DNA of 64,000 nucleotides from an uncultured Lentisphaerota bacterium (GCA_903889245.1 CAISWQ010000103.1:1-64000), one strand, 5' to 3'; counted from the stretch's first letter, positions 9,536 to 18,161 are shown. The notes: generated by a model not told the origin, from the sequence alone. Translations and numbers: made by a program.

Positions 9536-10696
9536 ATGTCATCCACCCCTCTCTCCAAGGTGCTCGTCATTGATGACGAGCTGGGACCACGCGAGAGCCT
9601 GCGTATCCTGCTCAAGAACGAGTACCAGGTGTTCCTCGCGGAGAATGTGGCCAGCGGATTGCGGCTCCTCCAGGAGCAGGGCCCGGATGTGATCCTGCTC
9701 GATATCCGCATGCCGGGCATGAACGGCATTGACGGCCTGACGGAGATTCGCAAACTCGACCAGGAGGTGTCCGTACTCATCCTGACGGGGTTCGGCACCC
9801 TGGAGACCGCCCAGGAGGCGATCCGGCGCGGCGCGAACGACTACCTGAAGAAGCCGTTCGATACCCGCGAAATGCAGGAGACGGTGCGCAAGCATGTGCA
9901 ACGCACGCATTTCCAGCGCCGCCACCGCCAGACCACCGAGGCGCTGCGCCAGATCAACCAGATGTTGATCGAGGAACTGGCGAGCAAGGACCGCATGGCG
10001 CAGATGGGGCAAAAGACCGCCGAGTTCCTCCACGATCTGCGCAACCCGTTGACTGCCGTGCTGGGTTACGTGGAGTTGCTCGGCGATGAACTGCGCCAGT
10101 CCAAGGACAAACTCGGTTCACAGTGGGAGGAAACTTCGGAATTTCTCCAAAATATCGAGAAAAACCTGGAGCACTGCCGTGAGTTGACGCAGATGTGGTT
10201 GCAACTCGGGCGCAAGGATCGGCAGGCGGTACAGGTGTTGTCGCTGGCCGAACTGCTGCACGAGGTCGCCGAGTCGGTGCATCTACAGTGCCTCGAACGC
10301 GGCTGCCAGCTCAAGCTCGATATCCCGAGCGGCCTGCCCTGCCAGATCGAGGGCGAACACGTCCAGTTGGTGCGCGCCTTCAGCAATCTGGTCAGTAACG
10401 CGCTGGACGCCGTCGCCGAACACACCGGGAGTGTCGCCGTCCGTTGCCGGCAGGAAGGCCCGTGGGTGGAAATCCGCATCGTGGATAACGGCCCCGGCAT
10501 CGCCCCGGAAAATCTGACGCGCATCTTCGAGCCCTATTTCTCGACCAAGGGCAAGGCGGGCACCGGTCTGGGCCTGTTCATTACGCAACAGGTCATCGTT
10601 GAGCGCGGAGGCACCATCGCTGCCGAGAGCACGCCCGGCGCGGGCGCGACGTTTATCGTGCGGCTGCCCCTGGCAAAAAAAATATGCAAGCCTTGA
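9536..10696 (+). CDS. Hybrid receiver-histidine kinase
   Basis: A 386-residue two-component protein with the receiver first. Residues 7-125 are a complete receiver (VLVIDDELGP, phospho-acceptor Asp56 in LLDIRMPGMNG, conserved Lys in YLKKPFD). A coiled linker leads to a HisKA-like helix pair with His166 in FLHDLRNPLTAVLG, then an ATPase domain (VDNGPGIAPENL, FSTKGKAGTGLGLF). Receiver-first kinases without membrane parts often relay from a membrane kinase, and the two kinases at 2246-6806 are the obvious partners. No output DNA-binding domain is encoded in this cluster. Its last 13 bp overlap the flavoprotein gene. Confidence 0.92.
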   Translation: MSSTPLSKVLVIDDELGPRESLRILLKNEYQVFLAENVASGLRLLQEQGPDVILLDIRMPGMNGIDGLTEIRKLDQEVSVLILTGFGTLETAQEAIRRGANDYLKKPFDTREMQETVRKHVQRTHFQRRHRQTTEALRQINQMLIEELASKDRMAQMGQKTAEFLHDLRNPLTAVLGYVELLGDELRQSKDKLGSQWEETSEFLQNIEKNLEHCRELTQMWLQLGRKDRQAVQVLSLAELLHEVAESVHLQCLERGCQLKLDIPSGLPCQIEGEHVQLVRAFSNLVSNALDAVAEHTGSVAVRCRQEGPWVEIRIVDNGPGIAPENLTRIFEPYFSTKGKAGTGLGLFITQQVIVERGGTIAAESTPGAGATFIVRLPLAKKICKP

Positions 10697-12303
10697 CCCA
10701 ACTGGCGGCCGCGCTGGCCGACTGGCGCGCGGCGTTGGGCGCGGAGCACGTGCGCGACGACGCGGCCACCCTCGCGGCCTACCAGAACAACGTCGGCGGC
10801 CTGCAGCGCCACATCCCCGCCGTGCTGCGGCCCGCCAGCACAGCCGAGGTCCAGACGGTCGTACACCTCGCCAACCGCCACCGCGTGCCGCTTTACCCGA
10901 TCAGCCGCGGCCGCAACTGGGGCCTCGGCTCGCGTCTGCCCGGTCGCGACGGCGTGGTGGTGGTGGACCTCGCGCGCCTGAACCGCATCCGCGAGGTCAA
11001 CGTCGCCGGCCAGTATGCCGTGGTGGAGCCGGGCGTGACACAGGGGCAGCTTTTCGACCACCTGGAACAGCAGCAGCTGCCGCTGCTGCTCAACGTCACC
11101 GGTGCCTCGCGCGATACCAGTCTGCTGGGCAACGCGCTCGAGCGCGGCATTGGTTACTTTTCGACCCGCGCCCATAGCCTTTCCGGGTTGGAGATCGTAC
11201 TCGGCAGCGGTGAACTTTTGCGCACGGGTTTCAGTCACATCGCCCATGTCAAGACCGCCCATGGCTACCGCCATGGCATCGGCCCGGAACTCGACGGCCT
11301 GTTCGCGCAGTCCAACTACGGCATTGTGACCTCCGCCGGCTTCGAGCTGATGCCCAAGCCCGAAGCCGCCATGGCTGTCATTGCCAAGATCAAGGACGCC
11401 GCTCAACTCGCTGCCTTCGTGGAGGCGCTCGCCGACCTGCGGCGCCGCGACGTGGTCCGCAGTGTCTGGCATATTGGCAACCGTGAGCGGACGCAGATCG
11501 CGCTCGGCCCGTTGGTCTTTGGCCAACTGCGGCAGCGTGAGCCAGACGCCACTTTCGTCGCGTTGCGCGCCAAGGCCGAGGCGTTGATTGCCGCCGCCGG
11601 TTTTGGCCCGTGGAGCGCGGTCTGTGGCATCCTCGGCAGCGCCGGTGAGTTGAAACTGGCTCGCCGCGCCATTCGGTCGGCGCTGCACGGCTTGGCGCAG
11701 GTCATGTTTATCACCGATGGCCTGCTGCGGGCTGCCGACACCCTCTCCCGTCCGTTTGATTTTGTGCCGTGGGTGCGTGACCAGCGCATCATGCTCCACT
11801 CCGTGCGTCCCCTAGCCGACCTCGCGCGTGGCATTCCCACCGATGGCCCGATGCAAAGCGTCTGGTGGCCGCTCGGCGAACTGCCGGAGAAACCCAGCGA
11901 CGATCCCGACCAGAGTCATTGCGGCATGTTGTTCTGTGTGCCCTTCCTGCCGCCTGACGGCCGTTGTGCGCGAGAGGCGATGGATCTGACCTATCAGGTT
12001 TACGCGAAGCACGGCTTCACCCCGTTTGTCACGCTCAACCTCGTGGACAGCCGTTCGTTGGAGTGCGTCATCAACAACGCCTTCGACCGCCGGCAGCCGG
12101 AGCGTGTCGCCGCCGCGCACGCCTGCAACGACGAGCTGACCACCGAGTTCATCCGTCGTGGCTATCCGCCGTACCGCGTCGGCCCGCAGGACACCCGGCT
12201 CATCGTGGATGAGCATGATCTCTTCTGGCGCACGGTGCGCGACCTCAAACACGTCTTCGATCCCAACGGCATCATCGCCCCTGGCCGCTACAATCTTGTG
12301 TAA
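10684..12303 (+). CDS. FAD-linked oxidase of the cresol dehydrogenase / vanillyl-alcohol oxidase type
   Basis: A 539-residue flavoprotein. The PCMH-type FAD domain spans about residues 40-225 (LRPASTAEVQTVVHLA, YPISRGRNWGLGSRLPG, VEPGVTQGQLFDHLE, DTSLLGNALERGIGYF). This wording matches the flavoprotein subunit of p-cresol methylhydroxylase and vanillyl-alcohol oxidase, which oxidise 4-alkylphenols. The C-terminal cap ends in RDLKHVFDPNGIIAPGRY, the family's closing motif. No cytochrome subunit lies next to it. The ATG at 10684 overlaps the kinase gene by 13 bp, implying translational coupling. The substrate is unknown; a phenolic head group made or modified in this cluster is an inference. 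Confidence 0.85.
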   Translation: MQALTQLAAALADWRAALGAEHVRDDAATLAAYQNNVGGLQRHIPAVLRPASTAEVQTVVHLANRHRVPLYPISRGRNWGLGSRLPGRDGVVVVDLARLNRIREVNVAGQYAVVEPGVTQGQLFDHLEQQQLPLLLNVTGASRDTSLLGNALERGIGYFSTRAHSLSGLEIVLGSGELLRTGFSHIAHVKTAHGYRHGIGPELDGLFAQSNYGIVTSAGFELMPKPEAAMAVIAKIKDAAQLAAFVEALADLRRRDVVRSVWHIGNRERTQIALGPLVFGQLRQREPDATFVALRAKAEALIAAAGFGPWSAVCGILGSAGELKLARRAIRSALHGLAQVMFITDGLLRAADTLSRPFDFVPWVRDQRIMLHSVRPLADLARGIPTDGPMQSVWWPLGELPEKPSDDPDQSHCGMLFCVPFLPPDGRCAREAMDLTYQVYAKHGFTPFVTLNLVDSRSLECVINNAFDRRQPERVAAAHACNDELTTEFIRRGYPPYRVGPQDTRLIVDEHDLFWRTVRDLKHVFDPNGIIAPGRYNLV

Positions 12304-12370
12304 AGCACGGCGGGGCAAGCCGCGCTGCAGGGGGCTCAAGCGCAATGGCTACTGCTTGGGAAGCATAGGC

Positions 12371-12457
12371 TGGTGCCGGAGGTGGGAGTTGAACCCACAC
12401 GCCTTTGAAGGGCGCTGGATTTTGAGTCCAGTGCGTCTGCCATTCCGCCACTCCGGC
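12371..12457 (-). tRNA. tRNA-Leu(CAA)
   Basis: Read on the minus strand: acceptor stem GCCGGAG pairs with CTCCGGC, with A as discriminator and an encoded CCA. The anticodon stem-loop is CTGGA-CTCAAAA-TCCAG (anticodon CAA), the long class II variable arm is CGCCCTTCAAAGGCG, and the T arm is GTGGG-TTCAACT-CCCAC. All arms pair, so the gene looks functional. Confidence 0.97.
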
Positions 12458-12580
12458 GAGGAGCGCGGTGTATATAGCAAGTCGCCCCGCCGCTGCCAAG
12501 CCCCGCGCGCGCTCCGGAAAAGGTGGACAGAAAAACAGGCGGCAGAAAAAGCAGGGGGGAGGGCGCGGCGACGCCGCGCC

Positions 12581-12808
12581 GTTCCCAAGGATTGGAAAAC
12601 CAACCCGGCACTTTTTCCAAGGATTGGAAAAAACAGAGGTCAGAGGACAGAGGTCAGCGGGCAGTTTTCCAAGGCTTGGAGAAATCTGACCCAATATTTC
12701 CAGGGCTTGGAAAAGCGGCGCAAGTCATCCACAGATTTCGCAGGTTACACCGATTGGAATCCGTGAAATCTGTGCAATCTGTGGATGGATTTTCCAAGGC
12801 TTGGAAAA
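12581..12808. repeat. Palindromes, five sites (12590, 12622, 12674, 12705, 12799)
   Basis: Two pairs with 32- and 31-bp spacing and one single site 94 bp further on (three repeats of about 31.3 bp). The 52-bp step between the pairs is filled by the GGTCAG direct repeats. Confidence 0.9.
12726..12788. repeat. Inverted repeat of the ATCCACAGATT / AATCTGTGGAT type
   Basis: An imperfect inverted repeat: the arm starting CATCCACAGATT pairs with the arm ending AATCTGTGGATG across about 20 bp. Similar intergenic elements are common in uncultured bacteria. It sits between two phased palindromes. Confidence 0.75.
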
Positions 12809-12883
12809 CGGTAGCTCCGCTGCTGGAATGTTCCGCCCACAGCGTGGCGGATCACCAACTCACAGCGGGTGGGGAGCCGGTGA

Positions 12884-14314
12884 TTATAGCCGCTTCACAC
12901 GGAAGTTGCGGAAGGCGACGGGGTCGCTGTGGCCGGCGAAGCCGATGTGGCCGCTCTGGCGGTCGAGGCCCTTCGGCGGGTGCTTGATCTGGCTGCGGTC
13001 GAAAGTGTCAATGTCCACGTCGAGAATCTTGGTGCCGTTGAGCGTGACCTTGATCTTCTGGCCGCGCACCTCGATCTCCTCGTAGTTCCACTGGCCGACG
13101 GGCCGCAGGTAGCCGTGCTTGGCGCCGACGCAGTGATAGAGCGAGCCGTGATACTGGTAGGGCAGCAGCGGGTTCTTGGGGTGCGCGGCGTTATAGCCAT
13201 CGCTGTCGAGCACCTGGATTTCCAGCCCCTGGGAGGCGGAGCCGCCGGTCTGCGGCGTGCGCAGCGCGATGCCGTTGTTGCCCGCGGGCGGCAGCTTGAA
13301 CTCGAAGCGGATGAGGATGTCGCCATATTCCTCCTTGGAGAGCAGGTCGCCGCCCTTGCCCTTCTTGCACATGATGCAGCCGTCCTTGACCTCGTAGTTG
13401 TCCACCGCGCCAATCCAGTTGCTCAAGTCCTGACCGTTATCGAGGCGCGCGAAGCCTTCCTCGCCGCCGGCGGCCAGCCGCGCGTTGGCCTCCTCGGGCG
13501 GAATCTCGCGGATGAAGACGTTGCGCCAGCGGATTTCGCTGCCATGCGTCTGCAACTGGATCGGGCCCTTGGGCGGGACCGGGTCGCGCATGAAACCGTT
13601 GGGTGGTTTCGCCGCCGCCGCCGGTTGATTGGTCTGGCCGGGCCTGGAAAAGGCGGTGTAGCCGGCCTTCCGGTTGGCAAAATAATTTTCCAGCACGCAG
13701 TTATCCACCACGGTCTCGCCGTTGAAGACCACCGTGACGCGCTCGCCGATCATGGTGATCTTGAAGGTGTTCCACTCGCCGAACGGCTTGTCCATTTTCT
13801 TGGAGGGGTCTTTGCCCGGCGCGCCCTTGCTGTTGTTCCAGAGGCCGCCGGAGCCCTTGTCTTGGCCAAGCCCGCGCGGGTCGCCCTTGGTCGCGTCCCA
13901 AATCTGCACCTGCGGAATGCCACGCAGATAGATGCCGCTGTCGCCGGCGGGCAGCGCCTTGTAGTCCACCCACAACTCGAAATCGCCGTAGTCCTTGTCG
14001 GTGGTGAGGTAGAGCCCCTTGCCGTCGTTGATGAGTTCGCCATCCACCACTTTCCAGTGCGCGTTGAGGTAATCGCTCTGCGGCTTGCCCTTCTTGTCGG
14101 TCAGCCCGCCCTCGATGGATTTCTTCTTGTAGTCGGCTTGCTGCTCCGGCGTCATCGCCCACAGGTCGTGCGGATCCTGTGTGCCCCAGCCGTACCAGCC
14201 GGCGAGGTCCTTGCCGTTGAACAGCGCGGTGAAGCCGGCGGGCGCTTCGTTCTGTGCGGCCTGGCTCAAGCCCAGGCCCACTAACAGGGCGACAACAACA
14301 AACGACTTCTTCAT
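12884..14314 (-). CDS. Secreted protein with two DUF1080 (3-keto-disaccharide hydrolase-type) domains
   Basis: A 476-residue exported protein starting MKKSFVVVALLVGLGLSQAA, a Sec signal with GAAAGGAAACACC before the ATG. Two concanavalin-like DUF1080 domains follow: about 28-235 (FTALFNGKDLAGWYGWG, GDFELWVDYKALPAGDSGIY) and about 285-476 (FARLDNGQDLSNWIG, LIRFEFKLPPAGNNGIALR, LEIQVLDSDGYNAAHP). The family includes 3-keto-disaccharide hydrolases, which cleave glycosides after C3 oxidation. That fits the Gfo/Idh/MocA oxidoreductase gene ending 19 bp upstream. The duplication within one chain is notable because many members have one domain. Confidence 0.87.
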   Translation of the reverse strand: MKKSFVVVALLVGLGLSQAAQNEAPAGFTALFNGKDLAGWYGWGTQDPHDLWAMTPEQQADYKKKSIEGGLTDKKGKPQSDYLNAHWKVVDGELINDGKGLYLTTDKDYGDFELWVDYKALPAGDSGIYLRGIPQVQIWDATKGDPRGLGQDKGSGGLWNNSKGAPGKDPSKKMDKPFGEWNTFKITMIGERVTVVFNGETVVDNCVLENYFANRKAGYTAFSRPGQTNQPAAAAKPPNGFMRDPVPPKGPIQLQTHGSEIRWRNVFIREIPPEEANARLAAGGEEGFARLDNGQDLSNWIGAVDNYEVKDGCIMCKKGKGGDLLSKEEYGDILIRFEFKLPPAGNNGIALRTPQTGGSASQGLEIQVLDSDGYNAAHPKNPLLPYQYHGSLYHCVGAKHGYLRPVGQWNYEEIEVRGQKIKVTLNGTKILDVDIDTFDRSQIKHPPKGLDRQSGHIGFAGHSDPVAFRNFRVKRL

Positions 14315-14333
14315 GGTGTTTCCTTTCTTCGTT

Positions 14334-15680
14334 TCAAAGGCTCCAGCCCTTGCGGTAGCGATGCTGGATGAATTCATCGGCGGCCGGACAGTGGCCGGCG
14401 CGCAAGCTTTCTGCATCCCATTCCAGTTTTTTTCCGGCGCGGAAGGCGACATTGCCCAAAAGCACGGTTTCCGTCAACGCGCCGGAATAGTCGAAATTGC
14501 ACGTGGTCGCGCCGCCGCTCTTGCACGCCGCGATCCATTCCTCGTGGTGGCCGATCGAATCCGGGATGAACGGTTGCGGTGGCGCGTAGCCGGCGAACGA
14601 CTGTTGCGGCAGCAGGACATGGCGCGTGTAGTCCGCGAGCAGCATCCCCTTCGTGCCGATGAACAGCACGCCGCTCGACCACGGCGTTTTTTGTTTCTTC
14701 TTGCCGCCTTTTTTATCGGCGACCGTTTCCTCCGGCAGAACGGCAGCGAGCCTCTCCGGCTGTTTGCCGCCGTGATACCACATCAGCTTCACTGGTGGCT
14801 GTGCGCCGCGCGCGGGATAAGTGTAGCGCAGCACGAGCCACGGCGGCACCGTCTCTGGATGCACCGGCGGGCCATCCACAACTTCCACGGAGGAACAGTG
14901 GCGCAGCTTCAGCGCCCAGTGCGGTAGGTCCATGTAGTGGCAGCCGAAGTCGCCGAGCCCGCCGCCGCCGAACGCCCACCAGTTGCGCCATTTGCCCGGC
15001 AGATAGTCCGGATGATAGGGCCGCTCCGCAACCGGACCGAGCCAGAGGTCATAGTGCAGCCCGGCCGGAATCGGCGGCGTGTCGGTTGGCCGTTCCATGC
15101 CGCCATACTTGACGCTGCACCACACGTGCACCTCGGCCACCGGCCCGATCGCGCCGCTCTGGACCAATTCCACAGCGCGGCGGTAGTTCTTTCCCGCGTG
15201 AATCTGCGTGCCCATCTGCGTGACGAGCCGGCCATGGCGCGCCGCCTCGCGCACGATGCGGCACTCGGAAACCGTGCGCGTCAGCGGCTTCTCGCAGTAG
15301 AGGTGACGGCCCCCGCGCAGCGCCGCCACGGCGACCACCGCGTGCGTGTGGTCGGCCGTTGAGCAGACGACCGCGTCGAGATCGGTCCGGTCGAGCAAAC
15401 GGCGAAAGTCGGTATACGTCTGCGCTTTCGGAAATTTGGTGGCGGCTTCGCGCAGGAAGGTCTCGTCCACATCGCACACCGCGACGATGTTCTCACTGGC
15501 GACGCCGGAGAGGTTCGCGCCGCCGCGCCGTGCGACCCCGACCACGCCGATGTTCAACTTCTCGTTGGGCGCGAGGCGCCGTCCGCCGACCTTCGCGCTC
15601 TGGCAGCCGAGCCAGAAACCGGCGCTGCCGAGCGCGCCCCACTGGAGAAACTGCCGCCGCGTGGTGTTCGCGATTTTCAT
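14334..15680 (-). CDS. Tat-exported Gfo/Idh/MocA oxidoreductase
   Basis: A 448-residue NAD(P)-dependent sugar oxidoreductase. The start MKIANTTRRQFLQWGALGSA is chosen because it gives a twin-arginine signal preceded by AAAGGCGGCCT; reading further upstream would run into tRNA-Arg. The Rossmann motif is IGVVGVARRGGANL, and the family's EKP motif is intact in LYCEKPLTRTVSEC. The C-terminal sheet domain holds the substrate histidine region (GDFGCHYMDLPHW). Tat export implies it folds with cofactor before export and works outside the cytoplasm. It is the first gene of an operon with the DUF1080 protein, consistent with oxidation of a glycoside to a 3-keto form. Confidence 0.9.
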   Translation of the reverse strand: MKIANTTRRQFLQWGALGSAGFWLGCQSAKVGGRRLAPNEKLNIGVVGVARRGGANLSGVASENIVAVCDVDETFLREAATKFPKAQTYTDFRRLLDRTDLDAVVCSTADHTHAVVAVAALRGGRHLYCEKPLTRTVSECRIVREAARHGRLVTQMGTQIHAGKNYRRAVELVQSGAIGPVAEVHVWCSVKYGGMERPTDTPPIPAGLHYDLWLGPVAERPYHPDYLPGKWRNWWAFGGGGLGDFGCHYMDLPHWALKLRHCSSVEVVDGPPVHPETVPPWLVLRYTYPARGAQPPVKLMWYHGGKQPERLAAVLPEETVADKKGGKKKQKTPWSSGVLFIGTKGMLLADYTRHVLLPQQSFAGYAPPQPFIPDSIGHHEEWIAACKSGGATTCNFDYSGALTETVLLGNVAFRAGKKLEWDAESLRAGHCPAADEFIQHRYRKGWSL

Positions 15681-15824
15681 AGGCCGCCTTTCGCCGCGCA
15701 TCGTCTGACCACCAGAACGAACGGCGGGGAGGATAATTGTGTAATACTTTTCCTGCAACTGCCCTCGCCGGCGGAAATCGGGAAGCTCCTGGACGATGCA
15801 CCGTGAGCGTTGCGCGGTTGCGGG

Positions 15825-15901
15825 TGGCGTGCCTGGCAGGATTTGAACCTGCAACCTTCTGATCCGAAGTCAGAAGCTCTGTCCAGTTGAGCTACAGGCA
15901 C
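15825..15901 (-). tRNA. tRNA-Arg(TCG)
   Basis: On the minus strand the acceptor arms GTGCCTG and CAGGCAC pair, with discriminator G and an encoded CCA. The anticodon stem-loop is TTCTGA-CTTCGGA-TCAGAA (anticodon TCG), and the T arm reads GCAGG-TTCAAAT-CCTGC. The variable loop is short, as expected for a class I tRNA. Confidence 0.97.
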
Positions 15902-15971
15902 GGCGCGGTTCTTCTAGTCGCTTTCGCGGCGCGGCGCAAGGCTGTGGGTGCTGGCCAGGGCGTGGCCCCGC

Positions 15972-15999
15972 TTGACTCCATAACGGGAAGCGTTATCCT
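15972..15999 (+). promoter_or_regulatory. higBA promoter with an operator palindrome between -35 and -10
   Basis: TTGACT (15972-15977) and TATCCT (15994-15999) are 16 bp apart. A perfect inverted repeat ATAACG-ggaag-CGTTAT (15980-15996) fills the gap and overlaps the -10 box. HigA-type antitoxins repress their own operons by binding such palindromes, so this is the likely operator. The GTG start of the toxin lies only 6 bp after the -10 box, so the transcript would be almost leaderless. Confidence 0.75.
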
Positions 16000-16005
16000 G
16001 CGGCC

Positions 16006-16287
16006 GTGATCAAGAGTTTCCATGACCGGGACACGGAAAAGGTCTGGCAATGCGAGCTGGTGCGGTGCTGGGATGTTGGCGTGCGTAAGTTGGCGCTGCG
16101 GAAACTGGCTTGGGTGGACGCGGCGCATGCGGTCAGCGATTTGCGGGTGCCACCCGGCAATCGTCTTGAAAAGCTGAAAGGTGACCGCTGTGGCCAGTAC
16201 AGCATCCGCATCAACAATCAATGGCGGCTCTGTTTTGAGTGGCGTGAAGGCCATGCGTGGAACGTCGAGATCGTGGAGTATCATTAA
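16006..16287 (+). CDS. higB: HigB-type toxin (RelE fold mRNA interferase)
   Basis: A 93-residue protein that starts at a GTG codon. It has the HigB/plasmid-killer layout: IKSFHDRDTEKVW near the N-terminus, a central RLEKLKGDRCGQYSIRIN and the end WRLCFEWREGHAWNVEIVEYH. The motif YSIRINNQWRLCF is the conserved core strand pair of the family. RelE-fold HigB toxins cleave mRNA on the ribosome. The antitoxin gene follows 14 bp after the stop, in the toxin-first order typical of higBA. Confidence 0.92.
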   Translation: MIKSFHDRDTEKVWQCELVRCWDVGVRKLALRKLAWVDAAHAVSDLRVPPGNRLEKLKGDRCGQYSIRINNQWRLCFEWREGHAWNVEIVEYH

Positions 16288-16301
16288 CCGGAGAGTGTGA
16301 C

Positions 16302-16625
16302 ATGAAAGACCCAGCTTTGAACCCGGTGCATCCCGGGGAAATCCTGATGGAGGATTTCCTGAAGCCGCTACGCCTCTCCCAATACCGGCTGGCGCAAGAC
16401 CTCGGCGTCCCGCCGCGCCGCATCAACGAGATCGTGCTTGGCAAGCGCGGTATCTCCGCCGACACCGCCCTGCGTCTGGCCCGTTACTTCGGCACCTCGC
16501 AGGAGGTGTGGATGAATCTGCAAATGCGCTATGAACTGGAGACCGCCCGCCTGGCCGGGGGCAAGCGCATCGAAAAACAGATCCAACCCCTGGCCATGGC
16601 CGAAGCCTTGGCTGCTATAGGCTGA
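16302..16625 (+). CDS. higA: HigA-type antitoxin (XRE helix-turn-helix)
   Basis: A 107-residue HTH protein beginning MKDPALNPVHPGEILMEDFL, the hallmark N-terminus of HigA/VapI antitoxins. The helix-turn-helix is SQYRLAQDLGVPPRRINEIV, followed by GISADTALRLARYFGTSQEV and WMNLQMRYELE. It neutralises HigB and represses the operon. The ATG after GAGAGTGTGAC is preferred over an earlier in-frame codon lying inside higB, because it opens on the conserved sequence. Confidence 0.94.
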   Translation: MKDPALNPVHPGEILMEDFLKPLRLSQYRLAQDLGVPPRRINEIVLGKRGISADTALRLARYFGTSQEVWMNLQMRYELETARLAGGKRIEKQIQPLAMAEALAAIG

Positions 16626-16637
16626 CACCCGGCGCGA

Positions 16638-17924
16638 TCAGACAATCTCTTCCTTGGCGGCGTCCCAGCGGACGATCTTCTGCCGGTGGTAGCTCTCGAC
16701 GCTCATCAGGTAGGTGACGGTCTCAATGAACGCCTCGTCGGTCGAGCACTTGGGCGTGCCGCGGTTGCGGACGCAGTTGATGAAGTCCTGCATGTGGCTC
16801 GGCTGCTTCGGCGTCTTGCCGCTGATGTAGCCCTTTGGCAGATTCGCCTCCGTGTTGAAGCCTTCGGGCGTGATCGTGAACTTGGTGAGGTCGTGCGCGA
16901 TCGCATCGAACTTGAGCGCGGCGTTCTTGCCGCAGATTTCCACCGGCTGCCCGGCCGCCGTGTTCATGGTGCCGGTGAAGGTGACCGTGCGGCCGAGTTT
17001 GAGGAACTGGTAGGTCGCCTGCCACGTGTCGGGGATTTCGCGGTCGTCGCGCAGCAGCGCGTTCAGGCCGAGGCACGCGCAGGTGTCCGGGATGCCGTGG
17101 CCGAGGATGTACTGCACGAAATCCAGCTCGTGCGAGAGCAGGTCGCCCGCCTGGCCGGTGCCATAGTTCCAGTAACAGCGCCAGTGCCAGAAGTGCCGCT
17201 CGTGAAACGGAATCTTCGGCGCGCCGCCGAGCCACAAATCCCAGTTCACGTCCTTGGCGACCTGCACGGGGTCGGGCCGTTCCCACTGGCTGTAATAGCC
17301 GTACCAGCGCCACACCGGGTGATCGGGCGGCGTGTTGATCATGCGGCCGGTGCGCACGAAGGTGATCGGGCCGAGCGCGCCGGTGGCGATCAGCTCCTTC
17401 GCCTGTAGCGCGCACGCCGACTGCCGCGCCTGATGACCGAGTTGGAAGACCACACTGCTGGGCTTGAGCGCCGCGCGCATCCGCTTGGCCTCCTCGATCG
17501 TCCGCGAGAAGCCCTTCTCGCAGTAGATGTCCTTGCCTGCCTTGACGGCGTCGAGCACCATCTGGCAGTGCCAGTGATCGGGCGCGCAGATGACGACGGC
17601 ATCCACGTTCTTGTCGGCGAGCAGTTCGCGGTAATCCACATAGGTTTTCACCTCCGGATTCTTGCAGCGCTCGACGCCCTTCTGCACATGCGGCTTATAG
17701 ACATCGCACATGGCGGTCACCTTGACGCCGTCGCAGTTCAGCACGGTGTTGAGTACATCGCCGCCGCGCGTGCCCATGCCGATGCAGCCGATGCCGACCG
17801 TCTCGCCTGCCGGCTTGGCCTTGAGAATGGTGGGACCGAAGGCCGAGGCCGCCGCGAGCGTCGCCGCCGCCTTGCCGCCGGTGCCGAGAAATTCACGCCG
17901 CGTCAGACCGTTTTGCTCGTTCAT
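16638..17924 (-). CDS. Tat-exported Gfo/Idh/MocA oxidoreductase with an EKG variant motif
   Basis: A 428-residue protein starting MNEQNGLTRREFLGTGGKAA, a twin-arginine signal with AGGAAAGGAAAACC upstream. The Rossmann start is IGCIGMGTRGGDVLN. The conserved EKP tripeptide is EKG here (IYCEKGFSRTIEEAKRM): the lysine that helps bind substrate and cofactor is kept but the proline is not. The histidine-bearing region is GDLLSHELDFVQYILG. It is convergent with higBA (12 bp between stops) and not in an operon with the first Gfo/Idh gene. Its likely role is periplasmic oxidation of a sugar or glycoside; the substrate cannot be told. Confidence 0.88.
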   Translation of the reverse strand: MNEQNGLTRREFLGTGGKAAATLAAASAFGPTILKAKPAGETVGIGCIGMGTRGGDVLNTVLNCDGVKVTAMCDVYKPHVQKGVERCKNPEVKTYVDYRELLADKNVDAVVICAPDHWHCQMVLDAVKAGKDIYCEKGFSRTIEEAKRMRAALKPSSVVFQLGHQARQSACALQAKELIATGALGPITFVRTGRMINTPPDHPVWRWYGYYSQWERPDPVQVAKDVNWDLWLGGAPKIPFHERHFWHWRCYWNYGTGQAGDLLSHELDFVQYILGHGIPDTCACLGLNALLRDDREIPDTWQATYQFLKLGRTVTFTGTMNTAAGQPVEICGKNAALKFDAIAHDLTKFTITPEGFNTEANLPKGYISGKTPKQPSHMQDFINCVRNRGTPKCSTDEAFIETVTYLMSVESYHRQKIVRWDAAKEEIV

Positions 17925-18043
17925 GGTTTTCCTTTCCTGATTGTGCGTCCGCATGGCAAAAACACGCGCGCATTTTTGTGCGGCAGCGGGGAAAGTCAAG
18001 CGCGCTGACGTGCGATGAGATTGGGGCCTGCCTGGGCAGGTCG

Positions 18044-18123
18044 CGCCGGGTCAGAGGCCCGGCCTACATAAAACAAGTCTGGGTGTGTTATGGCTTTCCG
18101 TAGGCCGGGTCTTCGACTCGGCG
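18044..18123. repeat. TAGGCCGGGTC hairpin repeats
   Basis: Two copies of an inverted CCGGGTC...GGCCCGGCCTAC / TAGGCCGGGTC...GACTCGGCG element, 34 bp apart and facing each other. Related copies occur at 41201, 44861, 52566 and 56166. Confidence 0.8.
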
Positions 18124-18161
18124 TTCACAGCGGCGTTGTCGCGCCGCTGGCCGATGTGCGG

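Larger units (their letters stand above)
12304..12883. other. Repeat-rich intergenic region around tRNA-Leu
   Basis: Besides tRNA-Leu this 580-bp gap holds a G+C-rich hairpin (GGAGGGCGCGGCGACGCCGC, from about 12558) that joins directly onto the first palindrome, as another copy does at 52664-52697. It also holds GGTCAG/ACAGAG direct repeats near 12634-12660, five palindromes, and the inverted element at 12726-12788. I see no protein gene. Confidence 0.75.
15681..16005. other. Intergenic region with tRNA-Arg and the higBA promoter
   Basis: It contains the tRNA-Arg gene and, at its right end, the HigBA promoter/operator. The remainder shows no recognisable element and no palindrome copies. Confidence 0.7.

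Noticed and set aside
15678-15901. Longer N-terminus for the Gfo/Idh protein at 14334
   Set aside because: The extended frame reads through the tRNA-Arg gene. The Tat-signal start at 15680 with its ribosome binding site is preferred.
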